From: Afipia clevelandensis ATCC 49720
GTDB taxonomy: Bacteria; Pseudomonadota; Alphaproteobacteria; Rhizobiales; Xanthobacteraceae
Direction: 5' to 3'
Assembly: GCF_000336555.1 (NCBI RefSeq)
Contig: NZ_KB375281.1
Location: forward strand, 687,803 to 751,802
Length of the DNA stretch: 64,000 nt
Shown here: piece after piece, positions 54,536 to 62,981 of the stretch
Layout: the number at the start of each line of letters is the position of its first letter
How positions within the stretch are numbered: the first letter of the stretch is position 1
Position numbers and translations under genes: made by a program
The notes under the pieces: generated by a model
The model's database searches: none
What the model was told of the DNA's origin: nothing
The model's input: the letters and a program-made list of their open reading frames with translations, nothing else

Positions 54536-55828
54536 ATGGACGCCAAAACCACCTCGAACGAGGTTCAGCGCCGTATTCTCGATGCGGTGGACGACGCTTT
54601 CGACCGGCAGCTTGAGACTACAAAACAGTTCTCGGCCATTCCCTCGACGCGCGGCGCGGAAGGCCCCTGCCAGGACATGATGCACGGCCTGCTGCGCGAG
54701 CGCGGCTTTGAGGTCGATGACTGGCATATCAATGTCGATGACCTGAAGGACCTGCGCGGCTTCGGCTCGATCGAGCATGATTTCTCCCGAGCGCGGTCGG
54801 TGGTCGGCACGTATCGCCCGGCGCGTGAGGCGGGGCGCTCGCTGATCCTGCAGGGGCATTGCGATGTGGTGCCCGCCGGTCCGCTCGACATGTGGGACAC
54901 GCCGCCGTTTTCGCCGACCGTCAGGGACGGCTGGCTTTATGGCCGTGGCGCGGGTGACATGAAGTCCGGCACCATCGCCGCGCTTTATGCGCTCGATGCG
55001 CTGGGCGCGGCGGGGCTGAAGCCGACGGCCAGGATTCATTTTCAGTCCGTCATCGAGGAGGAGAGCACCGGCGTCGGCGCGCTTTCCACGGTGCAGCGCG
55101 GCTATCGCGCCGACTGCTGCTTTATTCCGGAACCCACCAACGGCAAGCTGGTGCGCTCGCAAGTCGGCGTGATCTGGTTTCGCCTCAAGGTGCGCGGCAA
55201 GCCGGTGCATGTATTCGAGGCGGGGGCGGGGGCCAACGCCATCAAGGCCGCCTATCATCTGGTTCAGGCGCTTGAAGGGCTCGAGGAAGACTGGAACGGG
55301 CGCGCCGCCAGCGACCGGCATTTCAAGGTCGTGAAGCACCCGATCAATTTCAATCCCGGCATCATCAAGGGCGGCGACTGGGCCTCATCCGTGCCGGCCT
55401 GGTGCGACCTCGATTGCCGGATCGCGGTGCTGCCCGGCTGGTCCATTGCCGATCATCAGGCCGAAATTGTCGCCTGCGTCGAAGCCGCGGCGAAGCAGCA
55501 CCCATTCCTGGCGAAGAACCCGCCGGTGGTGGAGTGGTCCGGCTTCCTGTCGGAGGGCTATGAACTGACCGGAGCAGAGGACTCCGAGGCCGTGCTGCGC
55601 TCGGCCTACGAGACGGTCTATGGCGGGCCGATGAAGGAGCTGGCTTTCACCGCCCTGACCGACACCCGGTTCTATGGCCTCAACGCCGGCATCCCGAGCC
55701 TTTGCTTCGGGGCCAATGCGGAGGCCATGCACGGCTTCAATGAGCGGGTGGAGATCGAATCGCTGCGCAAGACCACGCGGGCCATTGCGCTGTTCGTGGC
55801 GAACTGGTGCGGGGTGGAAGCGGCATGA
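54536..55828 (+). CDS. ArgE/DapE-family M20 deacylase
   Basis: The 430-residue product is a two-zinc M20 hydrolase: LQGHCDVVPAG near 108 (metal His, Asp), GAGDMKSG near 139 (Asp), and EEESTG near 176 (catalytic Glu pair), with a dimerisation domain in the middle. Such enzymes remove acetyl, succinyl or peptide groups. The substrate is not clear from sequence; the annotation as acetylornithine deacetylase should be treated as general. GGGACGG precedes the ATG. The thioesterase follows after 82 bases. Confidence 0.92.
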   Translation: MDAKTTSNEVQRRILDAVDDAFDRQLETTKQFSAIPSTRGAEGPCQDMMHGLLRERGFEVDDWHINVDDLKDLRGFGSIEHDFSRARSVVGTYRPAREAGRSLILQGHCDVVPAGPLDMWDTPPFSPTVRDGWLYGRGAGDMKSGTIAALYALDALGAAGLKPTARIHFQSVIEEESTGVGALSTVQRGYRADCCFIPEPTNGKLVRSQVGVIWFRLKVRGKPVHVFEAGAGANAIKAAYHLVQALEGLEEDWNGRAASDRHFKVVKHPINFNPGIIKGGDWASSVPAWCDLDCRIAVLPGWSIADHQAEIVACVEAAAKQHPFLAKNPPVVEWSGFLSEGYELTGAEDSEAVLRSAYETVYGGPMKELAFTALTDTRFYGLNAGIPSLCFGANAEAMHGFNERVEIESLRKTTRAIALFVANWCGVEAA

Positions 55829-55910
55829 ATCGGCTCTTCATCCATGACTTTAAGCGGCTTGCCGCTCCGGCAGCCGCTTCATGTATCGCATTAACAATCG
55901 GAGGGGCCGC

Positions 55911-56309
55911 GTGACCCTGCTTGAAAAGATTCAGTCGCGGCCGATGCCGCTCGCCGTCCTGATGGGCGTGACCTTTACCGAGGCCGAGCCGGGCAAGGTG
56001 GTGGCGACCATGGTGGTGCGGGAGGACCTCTGCACCCTCGGCCACACCATCCACGGCGGCGCCGTCATGGCTTTCGCGGATTCCGTCGGGGCGGCGGCGA
56101 CTGTCATCAACCTGCCGCCGGAGGCCAAAGGCACCACCACCATCGAAAGCAAGACCAACTTCGTGGGCGGGGCCAAGGCGGGCATGACCGTCACCGCGAC
56201 CGCGACCCCGGTTCATCTCGGGCGGCGGACCCAGGTCTGGCAGACCCGGCTGGAAACGGGCGAGGGCAAGCTGGTGGCGGTGGTGACCCAGACCCAGATG
56301 ATCCTGTGA
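55911..56309 (+). CDS. PaaI-family hotdog thioesterase
   Basis: The 132-residue product has the hotdog-fold signature LGHTIHGGAVMAFADS near residue 43, with HGG and the following acidic residue, then TTTIESKTNFVGGA near 78. It probably cleaves acyl-CoA esters. The start is GTG at 55911 with GGAGGGG just upstream; an ATG at 55881 would add ten residues upstream of this site. It might form a unit with the M20 deacylase gene. Confidence 0.92.
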   Translation: MTLLEKIQSRPMPLAVLMGVTFTEAEPGKVVATMVVREDLCTLGHTIHGGAVMAFADSVGAAATVINLPPEAKGTTTIESKTNFVGGAKAGMTVTATATPVHLGRRTQVWQTRLETGEGKLVAVVTQTQMIL

Positions 56310-56509
56310 TAAATTGGCCGCGAACATCGGATTATTGACCAAAAACCGGATCCGGAACCGCTTGAACAAGCGACTGTGAGCGTTGCGGCGTTGCGCAATC
56401 GCTCCGGATTCGGATAGATCAGCCCAGATTAAAGCGTGAAGAAAACAGGGCTTTTCCTGCGTGGGCGGCTGCCGCGCGCCCTCGACCGAGAAAACAAAGA
56501 AAACATAAA

Positions 56510-59500
56510 ATGAATGCGCTTGTCCGGATTGCCCTGAGCCGACCCTATACGTTTGTCGTGCTCGCGCTCCTGCTGCTGATTGTCGGCCCGCTGGCCGCCT
56601 TGCGGACGCCGACGGACATCTTCCCGGAAATCCGGATTCCGGTGATCGGCGTGGTGTGGCAGTACACCGGCCTGCCGCCGGACCAGATGTCGGGCCGGAT
56701 CGTGACGCCGTTCCAGCGCGCGCTGACCACGACAGTGAATGACATCGAGCACATCACCGCCAACTCCTACACCACCTACGGCGTCATCAAGATTTTCTTC
56801 CAGCCGAATGTGGATATCCGCACGGCGAACGCGCAGGTCACGGCGATCGCGCAGACCATGCTCCGGCAATTGCCGCCGGGATCGACGCCGCCTTTGATCC
56901 TGAACTACAGCGCCTCAACGGTGCCGATCATCCAGCTCGCACTGGGCGGTGAGGGGCTGACCGAGCAGAACATGTTCGACATCGCCACCAACCAACTGCG
57001 CACGCCGCTGGTCACCGTGCCGGGCGCCGCGATCCCCTGGCCGTTCGGCGGCAAGCAGCGCCAGATCCAGCTCGACATCAATCCGGACGCGATGCAGGCC
57101 CTCGGCCTGTCCGGACAGGACGTCGCCAACGCGCTCGCTGCGCAGAACCTGATAACGCCGGTCGGCACGCAGAAAATCGGGAATTTCGAATACAACATCC
57201 AGCTCAACAACGCGCCCCGCAAGATCGAGGAACTCGGCAACCTGCCCATCAAGGTGGTCAACGGCGCCACGGTCTATATCCGCGATGTGGCGCAAGTGCG
57301 CGACGGCAACCCGCCGCAAACCAACATCGTCCATGTCGACGGTACGCGGTCGGTGCTGATGATGGTATTGAAGGCAGGTGCGACCTCCACCCTCGACATC
57401 ATCGCGGGCATCAAGCAGAAGATCATCGACACCAAGGACCAGTTGCCGGAGCAATTGCGTGTCAATCTGCTCGGCGATCAGTCAATCTTCGTGCGCGGCG
57501 CCATCGCCGGCGTCGCCTTCGAGGGCGTGCTGGCCGCGGCGCTGACCAGCGTCATGATCCTGCTGTTTCTGGGAAGCTGGCGCTCGACCCTTATTATCGC
57601 GATCTCGATTCCGCTGTCAGTGTTCGGTGCGATCATCTGCCTTTCGGTCGCCGGCGAGACGCTCAACATCATGACGCTCGGCGGTCTCGCGCTCGCGGTC
57701 GGCATTCTGGTGGACGACGCCACCGTGACCATCGAGAACATCAATTATCATCTCGAACACGGGATGGAGGTCGAGCCCGCCATTCTGGAGGGCGCGCGGC
57801 AGATCGCGACCCCGGCCTTCGTCACGCTGCTCTGTATCTGCATCGTGTTCGTGCCGATGTTCTTCCTGACCGGCGTGTCGCGCTTCCTGTTCGTTCCGAT
57901 GGCGCTGTCGGTGATGTTCGCGATGACGTGGTCGTTCATCCTGTCGCGCACGCTGGTGCCGACGATGGCAAAGTATCTGCTGCATCCCCATCCACATGAC
58001 GAGAACGGCAATCCGCTGCCACCGCCGCCGACCCGTAACCCGCTGGTGCTGTTCCAGCGCGGATTTGAAAAGCGGTTTGAACGGGTGAGAGACGTCTATC
58101 ACGGCCTGCTGCACATGGCGCTCGGCCATCGCAGGATGTTCGTGATGGGTTTCCTCGGCTTTATCGGGCTGTCGTTCCTGCTGGTGCCGTTCCTCGGCCG
58201 CAACTTCTTCCCGGCTGTCGATACGGGGCAGATCCTGATCCACGTCCGGACCCAGATCGGCACCCGCGTGGAGGAGACCGCCAACAAGCTCGCCGACATC
58301 CAGAAGGTGATCCGGCAGATTATCTCCGCCGATAAGATCGACACCATGGCCGACAATATCGGCATGCCGATCTCCGGCATCAACCTGACCTATAACAACA
58401 CCGGCGTGATCGGCCCGCAGGATGGCGATATCCAGATCAAGCTGAAGGAAGGCCACAAGCCGACCGAGGAGATTGTCCGCGAGCTTCGCGAGAAGCTCCC
58501 GCGCGAATTTCCGGGCGTTTCGTTCGCCTTCCTGCCGGCGGATATCGTCAGCCAGATCCTGAATTTCGGTTCGCCCGCACCGATCGACATTCAGGTGCGC
58601 GGTGCCAACACGGCCGAGAATTTCAAGTACGCAAGTAATCTTTTGCGCCGCATCCGGCTGATTCCGGGCGTTGCGGATGCGCGCATCCAGCAGTCGCCAA
58701 GTGCGCCCGCCTTCAATGTGAATGTGGATCGCACGCGCGCGCAGTATGTCGGTTTGACGGCCCGCGATGTCACCAACAGCATGGTCGTGAATCTCGCGGG
58801 CAGCTCCCAGGTGGCGCCGACCTTCTTCCTCGATCCGAACAATGGCGTGTCCTATTCCATTGTGATGCAGACGCCGCAGTACCAGATTGACTCCTTGAGC
58901 AAGCTGGAGGCGCTGCCGATTTCCGCCACCGGCGCACCGACGACGCCGATGCTCGGCGGCATCGCGGACATCAAGCGTTCAAGCTCCAGTGCGGTGGTGT
59001 CGCAGTACGATATCCAGACCATGGTGCAGATTTTCGCGACGCCGCAGGGCCGGGACCTCGGCGCTGTGTCGAAGGATATCCAGCAGGCCATCAGCGAGAC
59101 GGCGAAGGACCTGCCGCGCGGCAGCCGCGTTGTCCTGCTCGGGCAGGTCGAGACCATGAACAGCGCGTTCGCGGGCTTGCTGTTCGGTCTGCTCGGCGCG
59201 ATCGTGCTGATCTATTTTCTGATCGTGGTGAACTTCCAGTCCTGGTCCGATCCGTTCGTGATCGTCTCAGCGCTTCCGGCGGCACTTGCCGGCATCATCT
59301 GGATGCTGTTCGCGACACACACCACGCTATCGGTGCCGGCGCTGACCGGCGCGATCATGTGCATGGGTGTCGCCACCGCGAACTCGGTGCTGGTGATCGC
59401 CTTCGCGCGTGAGCGCTACGAACAGCTCGGCGATCCCGTCGCCGCCGCGCTGGACGCGGGCTTTGTCCGCTTCCGCCCGGTTCTGATGACGGCGCTTGCC

Positions 59501-59701
59501 ATGATCATCGGCATGACGCCGATGGCGCTCGGCATGGGCGAGGGCGGCGAGCAGAATGCGCCGCTCGGGCGCGCAGTGATCGGCGGACTGATTTTCGCGA
59601 CCACGGCGACCTTGATCTTCGTTCCCGTGGTTTTCAGTATGGTTCACAAGAAGCAGTCGGCGGAAGCCGCGTCTGCTCCGGAGCTCGTTCATGCAACCTG
59701 A
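56510..59701 (+). CDS. RND efflux pump permease (HAE-1 / AcrB type)
   Basis: The 1063-residue product is an inner-membrane proton-driven transporter with twelve membrane helices and two large periplasmic loops. The proton-relay pair is visible in GILVDDATVTIENINYHL near 400. The periplasmic docking and pore loops are complete (about 40-330 and 560-870). Helix-4 and helix-10 blocks (GLALAVGILVDDA; AIMCMGVATANSVLVIAFA) are typical of exporters of drugs or lipids. The order is permease then adaptor, with an 11-base overlap, the reverse of many operons. No outer-membrane channel gene lies nearby. Confidence 0.95.
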   Translation: MNALVRIALSRPYTFVVLALLLLIVGPLAALRTPTDIFPEIRIPVIGVVWQYTGLPPDQMSGRIVTPFQRALTTTVNDIEHITANSYTTYGVIKIFFQPNVDIRTANAQVTAIAQTMLRQLPPGSTPPLILNYSASTVPIIQLALGGEGLTEQNMFDIATNQLRTPLVTVPGAAIPWPFGGKQRQIQLDINPDAMQALGLSGQDVANALAAQNLITPVGTQKIGNFEYNIQLNNAPRKIEELGNLPIKVVNGATVYIRDVAQVRDGNPPQTNIVHVDGTRSVLMMVLKAGATSTLDIIAGIKQKIIDTKDQLPEQLRVNLLGDQSIFVRGAIAGVAFEGVLAAALTSVMILLFLGSWRSTLIIAISIPLSVFGAIICLSVAGETLNIMTLGGLALAVGILVDDATVTIENINYHLEHGMEVEPAILEGARQIATPAFVTLLCICIVFVPMFFLTGVSRFLFVPMALSVMFAMTWSFILSRTLVPTMAKYLLHPHPHDENGNPLPPPPTRNPLVLFQRGFEKRFERVRDVYHGLLHMALGHRRMFVMGFLGFIGLSFLLVPFLGRNFFPAVDTGQILIHVRTQIGTRVEETANKLADIQKVIRQIISADKIDTMADNIGMPISGINLTYNNTGVIGPQDGDIQIKLKEGHKPTEEIVRELREKLPREFPGVSFAFLPADIVSQILNFGSPAPIDIQVRGANTAENFKYASNLLRRIRLIPGVADARIQQSPSAPAFNVNVDRTRAQYVGLTARDVTNSMVVNLAGSSQVAPTFFLDPNNGVSYSIVMQTPQYQIDSLSKLEALPISATGAPTTPMLGGIADIKRSSSSAVVSQYDIQTMVQIFATPQGRDLGAVSKDIQQAISETAKDLPRGSRVVLLGQVETMNSAFAGLLFGLLGAIVLIYFLIVVNFQSWSDPFVIVSALPAALAGIIWMLFATHTTLSVPALTGAIMCMGVATANSVLVIAFARERYEQLGDPVAAALDAGFVRFRPVLMTALAMIIGMTPMALGMGEGGEQNAPLGRAVIGGLIFATTATLIFVPVVFSMVHKKQSAEAASAPELVHAT

Positions 59702-60890
59702 CAAGAATCCTTCGGTGTCGCCCGGCAGGCTCAAGCTGTACGGCGCTATCGGCGCCGGCGTGCTTGGTGTGGTTGTGGTGACCGGCATCATCAGCCGCTC
59801 GAAGGGCGACGCGGACCTGAAACAATGGACCGACGCACAGGCGATCCCGTCGGTCGCCGTCGCCTTGCCCGGCACCAAGCCGCTTAACGCGACACTGGAC
59901 CTGCCGGGACGCCTTGAGGCCTATTCGCGTGCGCCGATCTATGCGCGCGTCAGCGGCTATCTGAAAAGCTGGAACGCTGATATCGGCGCGCAGGTGAGCG
60001 CGGGGCAGAAGCTCGCCGAAATCGAGGCGCCCGATCTCGACCAGCAATTGTTGCAGGCTCGCGCCGATCTGATGAACAGCCAGGCGGCGGCAAAACTCTC
60101 GGCCGCGACGCTGGCGCGCCGCAAGACCCTGCAAGCGTCTAACTTCGTGTCGCAGCAGGAAATCGACGAGCGTTCGGCCGATCTTGCCAGCAAGGAGGCG
60201 CAGGTCCGCGCCCAGCAAGCGAATGTCGAGCGGCTGGAAGCACTCGCCAACTACAAGAATGTCACGGCGCCGTTCGATGGCGTTGTCACCGAGCGCAACA
60301 CCGACGTCGGCGCGCTGATCAATGGCGGCACCGGGTCGGGCGCCGCCATGTTCGTCGTGTCCGATGTGAAGAAGCTGCGTCTCTATGTGAACGTTCCGCA
60401 GAGTTATCTCCCCGGCATCCGGATGGGGTCCAAGGCAACGGTCACCGTGCCGGAATATGCGGGCCGCACGTTCCCGGCGACCGTCGAGGCCTCGGCGCAG
60501 TCGGTGGATATTTCCTCGGGCACGACCCGCATGCAGCTCGCGATCGAGAATCCGAACAAGGAGTTGCGTCCCGGCGCCTTTGCCAATGTCAAAATCACGC
60601 TGACCCGGGATGCGCAGCCTCTCAGCATCCCGTCGAGCGCGCTGATCTTCAATGCCAGCGGCCTGCGTGTCGCCACCGTCAGTGCCGGTGACAAAATCCT
60701 GTTCAAGGCCGTCACGATCGCGCGCGACCTTGGCCGTGAGATCGAGATCGCCACGGGGCTGTCGCCGGACGACCGGATCATCCTTTCGCCGCCGGACGGC
60801 ATCGCCGACGGTGATGAGGTCCGCATCGCGGGCGCCGGCAAGGACGGAATGCCGCGGACAAGTTCCAACAGCAACACCAAGACGGAGTAG
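59691..60890 (+). CDS. RND periplasmic adaptor (membrane fusion protein)
   Basis: The 399-residue product has one N-terminal membrane anchor (LYGAIGAGVLGVVVVTGII), a lipoyl-like barrel (SVAVALPGTKPLNATLDLPG), a long coiled-coil hairpin (about 110-200), a beta-barrel, and the TAPFDGVVTERNTDVGALIN block near 200. It joins the permease to an outer-membrane channel. Its ATG lies inside the end of the permease gene, so translation is coupled. Confidence 0.94.
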   Translation: MQPDKNPSVSPGRLKLYGAIGAGVLGVVVVTGIISRSKGDADLKQWTDAQAIPSVAVALPGTKPLNATLDLPGRLEAYSRAPIYARVSGYLKSWNADIGAQVSAGQKLAEIEAPDLDQQLLQARADLMNSQAAAKLSAATLARRKTLQASNFVSQQEIDERSADLASKEAQVRAQQANVERLEALANYKNVTAPFDGVVTERNTDVGALINGGTGSGAAMFVVSDVKKLRLYVNVPQSYLPGIRMGSKATVTVPEYAGRTFPATVEASAQSVDISSGTTRMQLAIENPNKELRPGAFANVKITLTRDAQPLSIPSSALIFNASGLRVATVSAGDKILFKAVTIARDLGREIEIATGLSPDDRIILSPPDGIADGDEVRIAGAGKDGMPRTSSNSNTKTE

Positions 60891-60938
60891 CGGAACTTCT
60901 CTCCAACGTGTCACGTTGTGACCATCGCTGGAGGAACA

Positions 60939-61394
60939 ATGCAATCACTCTTGGAAGCGGCGGGCAGCTTTCGGCTTGGCCCGCATCTCATTGCGCTGGC
61001 AGTCGCTTATGTGCTGGCGCTGCCAATCGGCTGGAACCGCGAGAAGGCGGAACGGAGCGCGGGCCTGCGGACATTTCCGCTGGTTGCTCTGGCGACCTGC
61101 GGCATCGTGCAGGCGACAGAGCACATTCTCGCAGGCCATCCCGAAGGCACCGCGCGGATCATCGAAGGGCTGATGACCGGGATGGGCTTTATCGGCGGCG
61201 GAGCGATCCTCAAGACCGAGAATTCGGTGCGGGGTACGGCGACGGCCGCCAGCCTCTGGGCGACCGGGGCCACCGGCGCCGCCGTCGGCCTCGGAGCCTA
61301 CGACGTCGCCGTGGTCATTTCCCTTTTCACCTTCCTGACCCTGTGGCTGCTCGTTCCGTTCAAGCAGGAGGGGGGGTCCGACGCGGCCAAGTAG
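60939..61394 (+). CDS. MgtC/SapB-family membrane protein
   Basis: The 151-residue product has four to five membrane segments. Family blocks are visible: LALPIGWNREKAERSAGLRTFPLV near 32 and GLMTGMGFIGGGAILK near 84. It is the short type, without the C-terminal ACT-like domain of MgtC. Roles in acid tolerance or phosphate or magnesium homeostasis are known for relatives only. ATG at 60939 has GGAGGAAC directly upstream. It is 48 bases after the adaptor gene. Confidence 0.92.
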   Translation: MQSLLEAAGSFRLGPHLIALAVAYVLALPIGWNREKAERSAGLRTFPLVALATCGIVQATEHILAGHPEGTARIIEGLMTGMGFIGGGAILKTENSVRGTATAASLWATGATGAAVGLGAYDVAVVISLFTFLTLWLLVPFKQEGGSDAAK

Positions 61395-61425
61395 CTATCC
61401 TCGCTTGTCCCGTCGCTAGCTACTT
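61389..61425. other. Hairpin covering both convergent stop codons
   Basis: AAGTAGCTA (61389-61397) and TAGCTACTT (61417-61425) are perfect 9-base arms with a 19-base loop. The arms contain the mgtC-like stop and the stop of the opposite gene. Possible bidirectional terminator. Confidence 0.4.
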
Positions 61426-61734
61426 TCCGACCTTGTCCGGATAGCCGGGGCTGGACGGGCTGTCGCCGGGCAGGCCGCTCGGCGTCGCGCCAGTCCCGAT
61501 CTTGCCGGGCGTCGAAGTGTTTGGCACGCCCGGCTGGTTGATGCCGGTGCTGCTGCCGGTTGTGGCTGGCGATGACGGAGCCGCTGCTGGTGGTGGTGTT
61601 GCCGGAGAAACGCCGGGTGAACCCGCAGCCGAGCCGCCGGGCGAGGACGGCGGCGCGACCTGCGCCGATGCTGCGAGCGTCGACGCTGCCAGTAACGCCG
61701 TCGTCAAGGTGGTGAAAAGCAGTTTACGTCGCAT
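61420..61734 (-). CDS. Small secreted Pro/Ser/Gly-rich protein
   Basis: The 104-residue product has a signal peptide (MRRKLLFTTLTTALLAASTL, cleavage near ASAQ) and a mature part made almost wholly of Pro, Ser, Gly, Ala and Thr, with no cysteine and no domain. GGAGGT lies 4 bases before ATG 61734. It may be an envelope spacer or be exported. It has no identified family. Confidence 0.7.
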   Translation of the reverse strand: MRRKLLFTTLTTALLAASTLAASAQVAPPSSPGGSAAGSPGVSPATPPPAAAPSSPATTGSSTGINQPGVPNTSTPGKIGTGATPSGLPGDSPSSPGYPDKVGK

Positions 61735-61975
61735 TAGAACCTCCACGGTTATGGGAGGCACAACACGCCGCAGTGTCAGCCGTTCCGGCTTTCGCTATGA
61801 TGTGTGGCATAGGCATGCTTTCAAAATGATCAGCATGCCGTTGTTCGCGTCTTGGAACATTCACGGAAACCGCGCATTGTGTTGCCTGTTAGTGGAAGGG
61901 ATTTGACATTCGCAACCCATTAACCGATGCGAATGTGAGAATTGGACCACTAGGTTTGTTCGGCCGGCCTTTGGG

Positions 61976-62236
61976 ATGAGCGTCATGCGTACCGTCGTCG
62001 CCCTCGTGTTTCTCGCTGCCATGTCCGCGCCGAGCCTGGCGCAGGAAATCACCCCCAACTTTCTGAAAAAAGAACCATACTTTCTCTCCCCGTGGTCCGT
62101 GGTCTATGTCGACAACGGCACATGCGGCGTGGGCAAAGTTCTGAAGGTGACCGGTGGAACGGGTGCGCTTCGCCGTAAGAAGGCCTGTGTGCCCATGGGG
62201 CCGGAGCAGGCGTCGCGCGTGGTCGCCATTCCGTAG
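61976..62236 (+). CDS. Small secreted protein, relative of the gene at 51268
   Basis: The 86-residue product has a signal peptide (TVVALVFLAAMSAPSL, cleavage near LAQE) and the block VVYVDNGTCGVGKVLKVTG followed by RRKKACVPMG. The spacing of cysteines and the YVD(N/D)G(T/S)C core match the gene at 51268. Function unknown. ATG at 61985 is an alternative start. Confidence 0.75.
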   Translation: MSVMRTVVALVFLAAMSAPSLAQEITPNFLKKEPYFLSPWSVVYVDNGTCGVGKVLKVTGGTGALRRKKACVPMGPEQASRVVAIP

Positions 62237-62244
62237 TTTGCGGA

Positions 62245-62799
62245 CTATCGTCGGCCTTTCTTCCAGAGTTCAACCAGCGGCCCCGATTGTCCGTAGACTG
62301 GATCGCTGTCCGGCAAAGCGACACGCGGGATGATCCTGATTGCCAGCCGGTAGTTCTCCGGCGTTGGCCGCGTGACCTGCATGGGCGGACCGGGCGGATA
62401 GGCGCCGATCACTCTAAAGTCGTCGCTGGATGAGAGACATTGATGGCCGGTCCCCGCAGGCAGGATCGCCACGTCACCCTTCCTGATCTCGAAATCCTCG
62501 CCATGACTGCCGCCGAACCGGACCAGCGCGCGACCGCGCGCAACGCCGAGAGCCTCATGCACCGTCGCGTGATAGTGGAGGTAATCGTAGACGCCGTTGC
62601 GCCACATCTGTCCCCATCCGTTTGCCGAGAACAGATTCTCGATGGCTTCTTCGGGATGCCCATCGACCTCGATCGCGCTCTTGTAGAGCAGGAAAGGCAG
62701 CGGGCTGTTGGGGACGAGACCGTCATCGGGAAAAATGAAGGAGACGGGTGTCGTTTTGAATGAGGGTGTCGATGGATCGGAGTTGTAGTTCGCCATCAT
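62245..62799 (-). CDS. Cupin-domain protein
   Basis: The 184-residue product has one cupin fold. The first motif YDYLHYHATVHEALGVARG (near 75) and the second GDVAILPAGTGHQCLS (near 110) carry the usual His-x-His, Glu and His metal ligands. No signal peptide from the chosen start, ATG 62799; longer frames upstream are basic and unlikely. Enzymatic activity is unknown. Its stop is 8 bases from the convergent secreted-protein gene. Confidence 0.83.
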   Translation of the reverse strand: MMANYNSDPSTPSFKTTPVSFIFPDDGLVPNSPLPFLLYKSAIEVDGHPEEAIENLFSANGWGQMWRNGVYDYLHYHATVHEALGVARGRALVRFGGSHGEDFEIRKGDVAILPAGTGHQCLSSSDDFRVIGAYPPGPPMQVTRPTPENYRLAIRIIPRVALPDSDPVYGQSGPLVELWKKGRR

Positions 62800-62920
62800 G
62801 GAAAATCGTTCCACGGTTCCGTCATGAATACAGGATTTCGCCGGCGGCCAAGCCTGCGCGGCAGGGGTTATCCCGATAATGCGAATGCGGCGAATACGTT
62901 CCATGGCGGAGCCGCGGCCA

Positions 62921-62956
62921 AAAAGCCGAAGGCGCCGCGATGGGTCGCGGCGCCTT
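62921..62956 (-). terminator. Terminator of the binding-protein gene
   Basis: AAGGCGCCGCGA and TCGCGGCGCCTT form a perfect 12-bp stem, and on the minus strand the sequence then reads CGGCTTTTTGG. It lies 25 bases after the stop at 62982. Confidence 0.8.
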
Positions 62957-62981
62957 GCCGATAATCAACAGAGGGTAGAGG

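Noticed and set aside
60905-60917. Palindrome AACGTG-T-CACGTT between the RND adaptor and mgtC-like genes.
   Set aside because: Too short to call an operator, and no regulator gene lies nearby.
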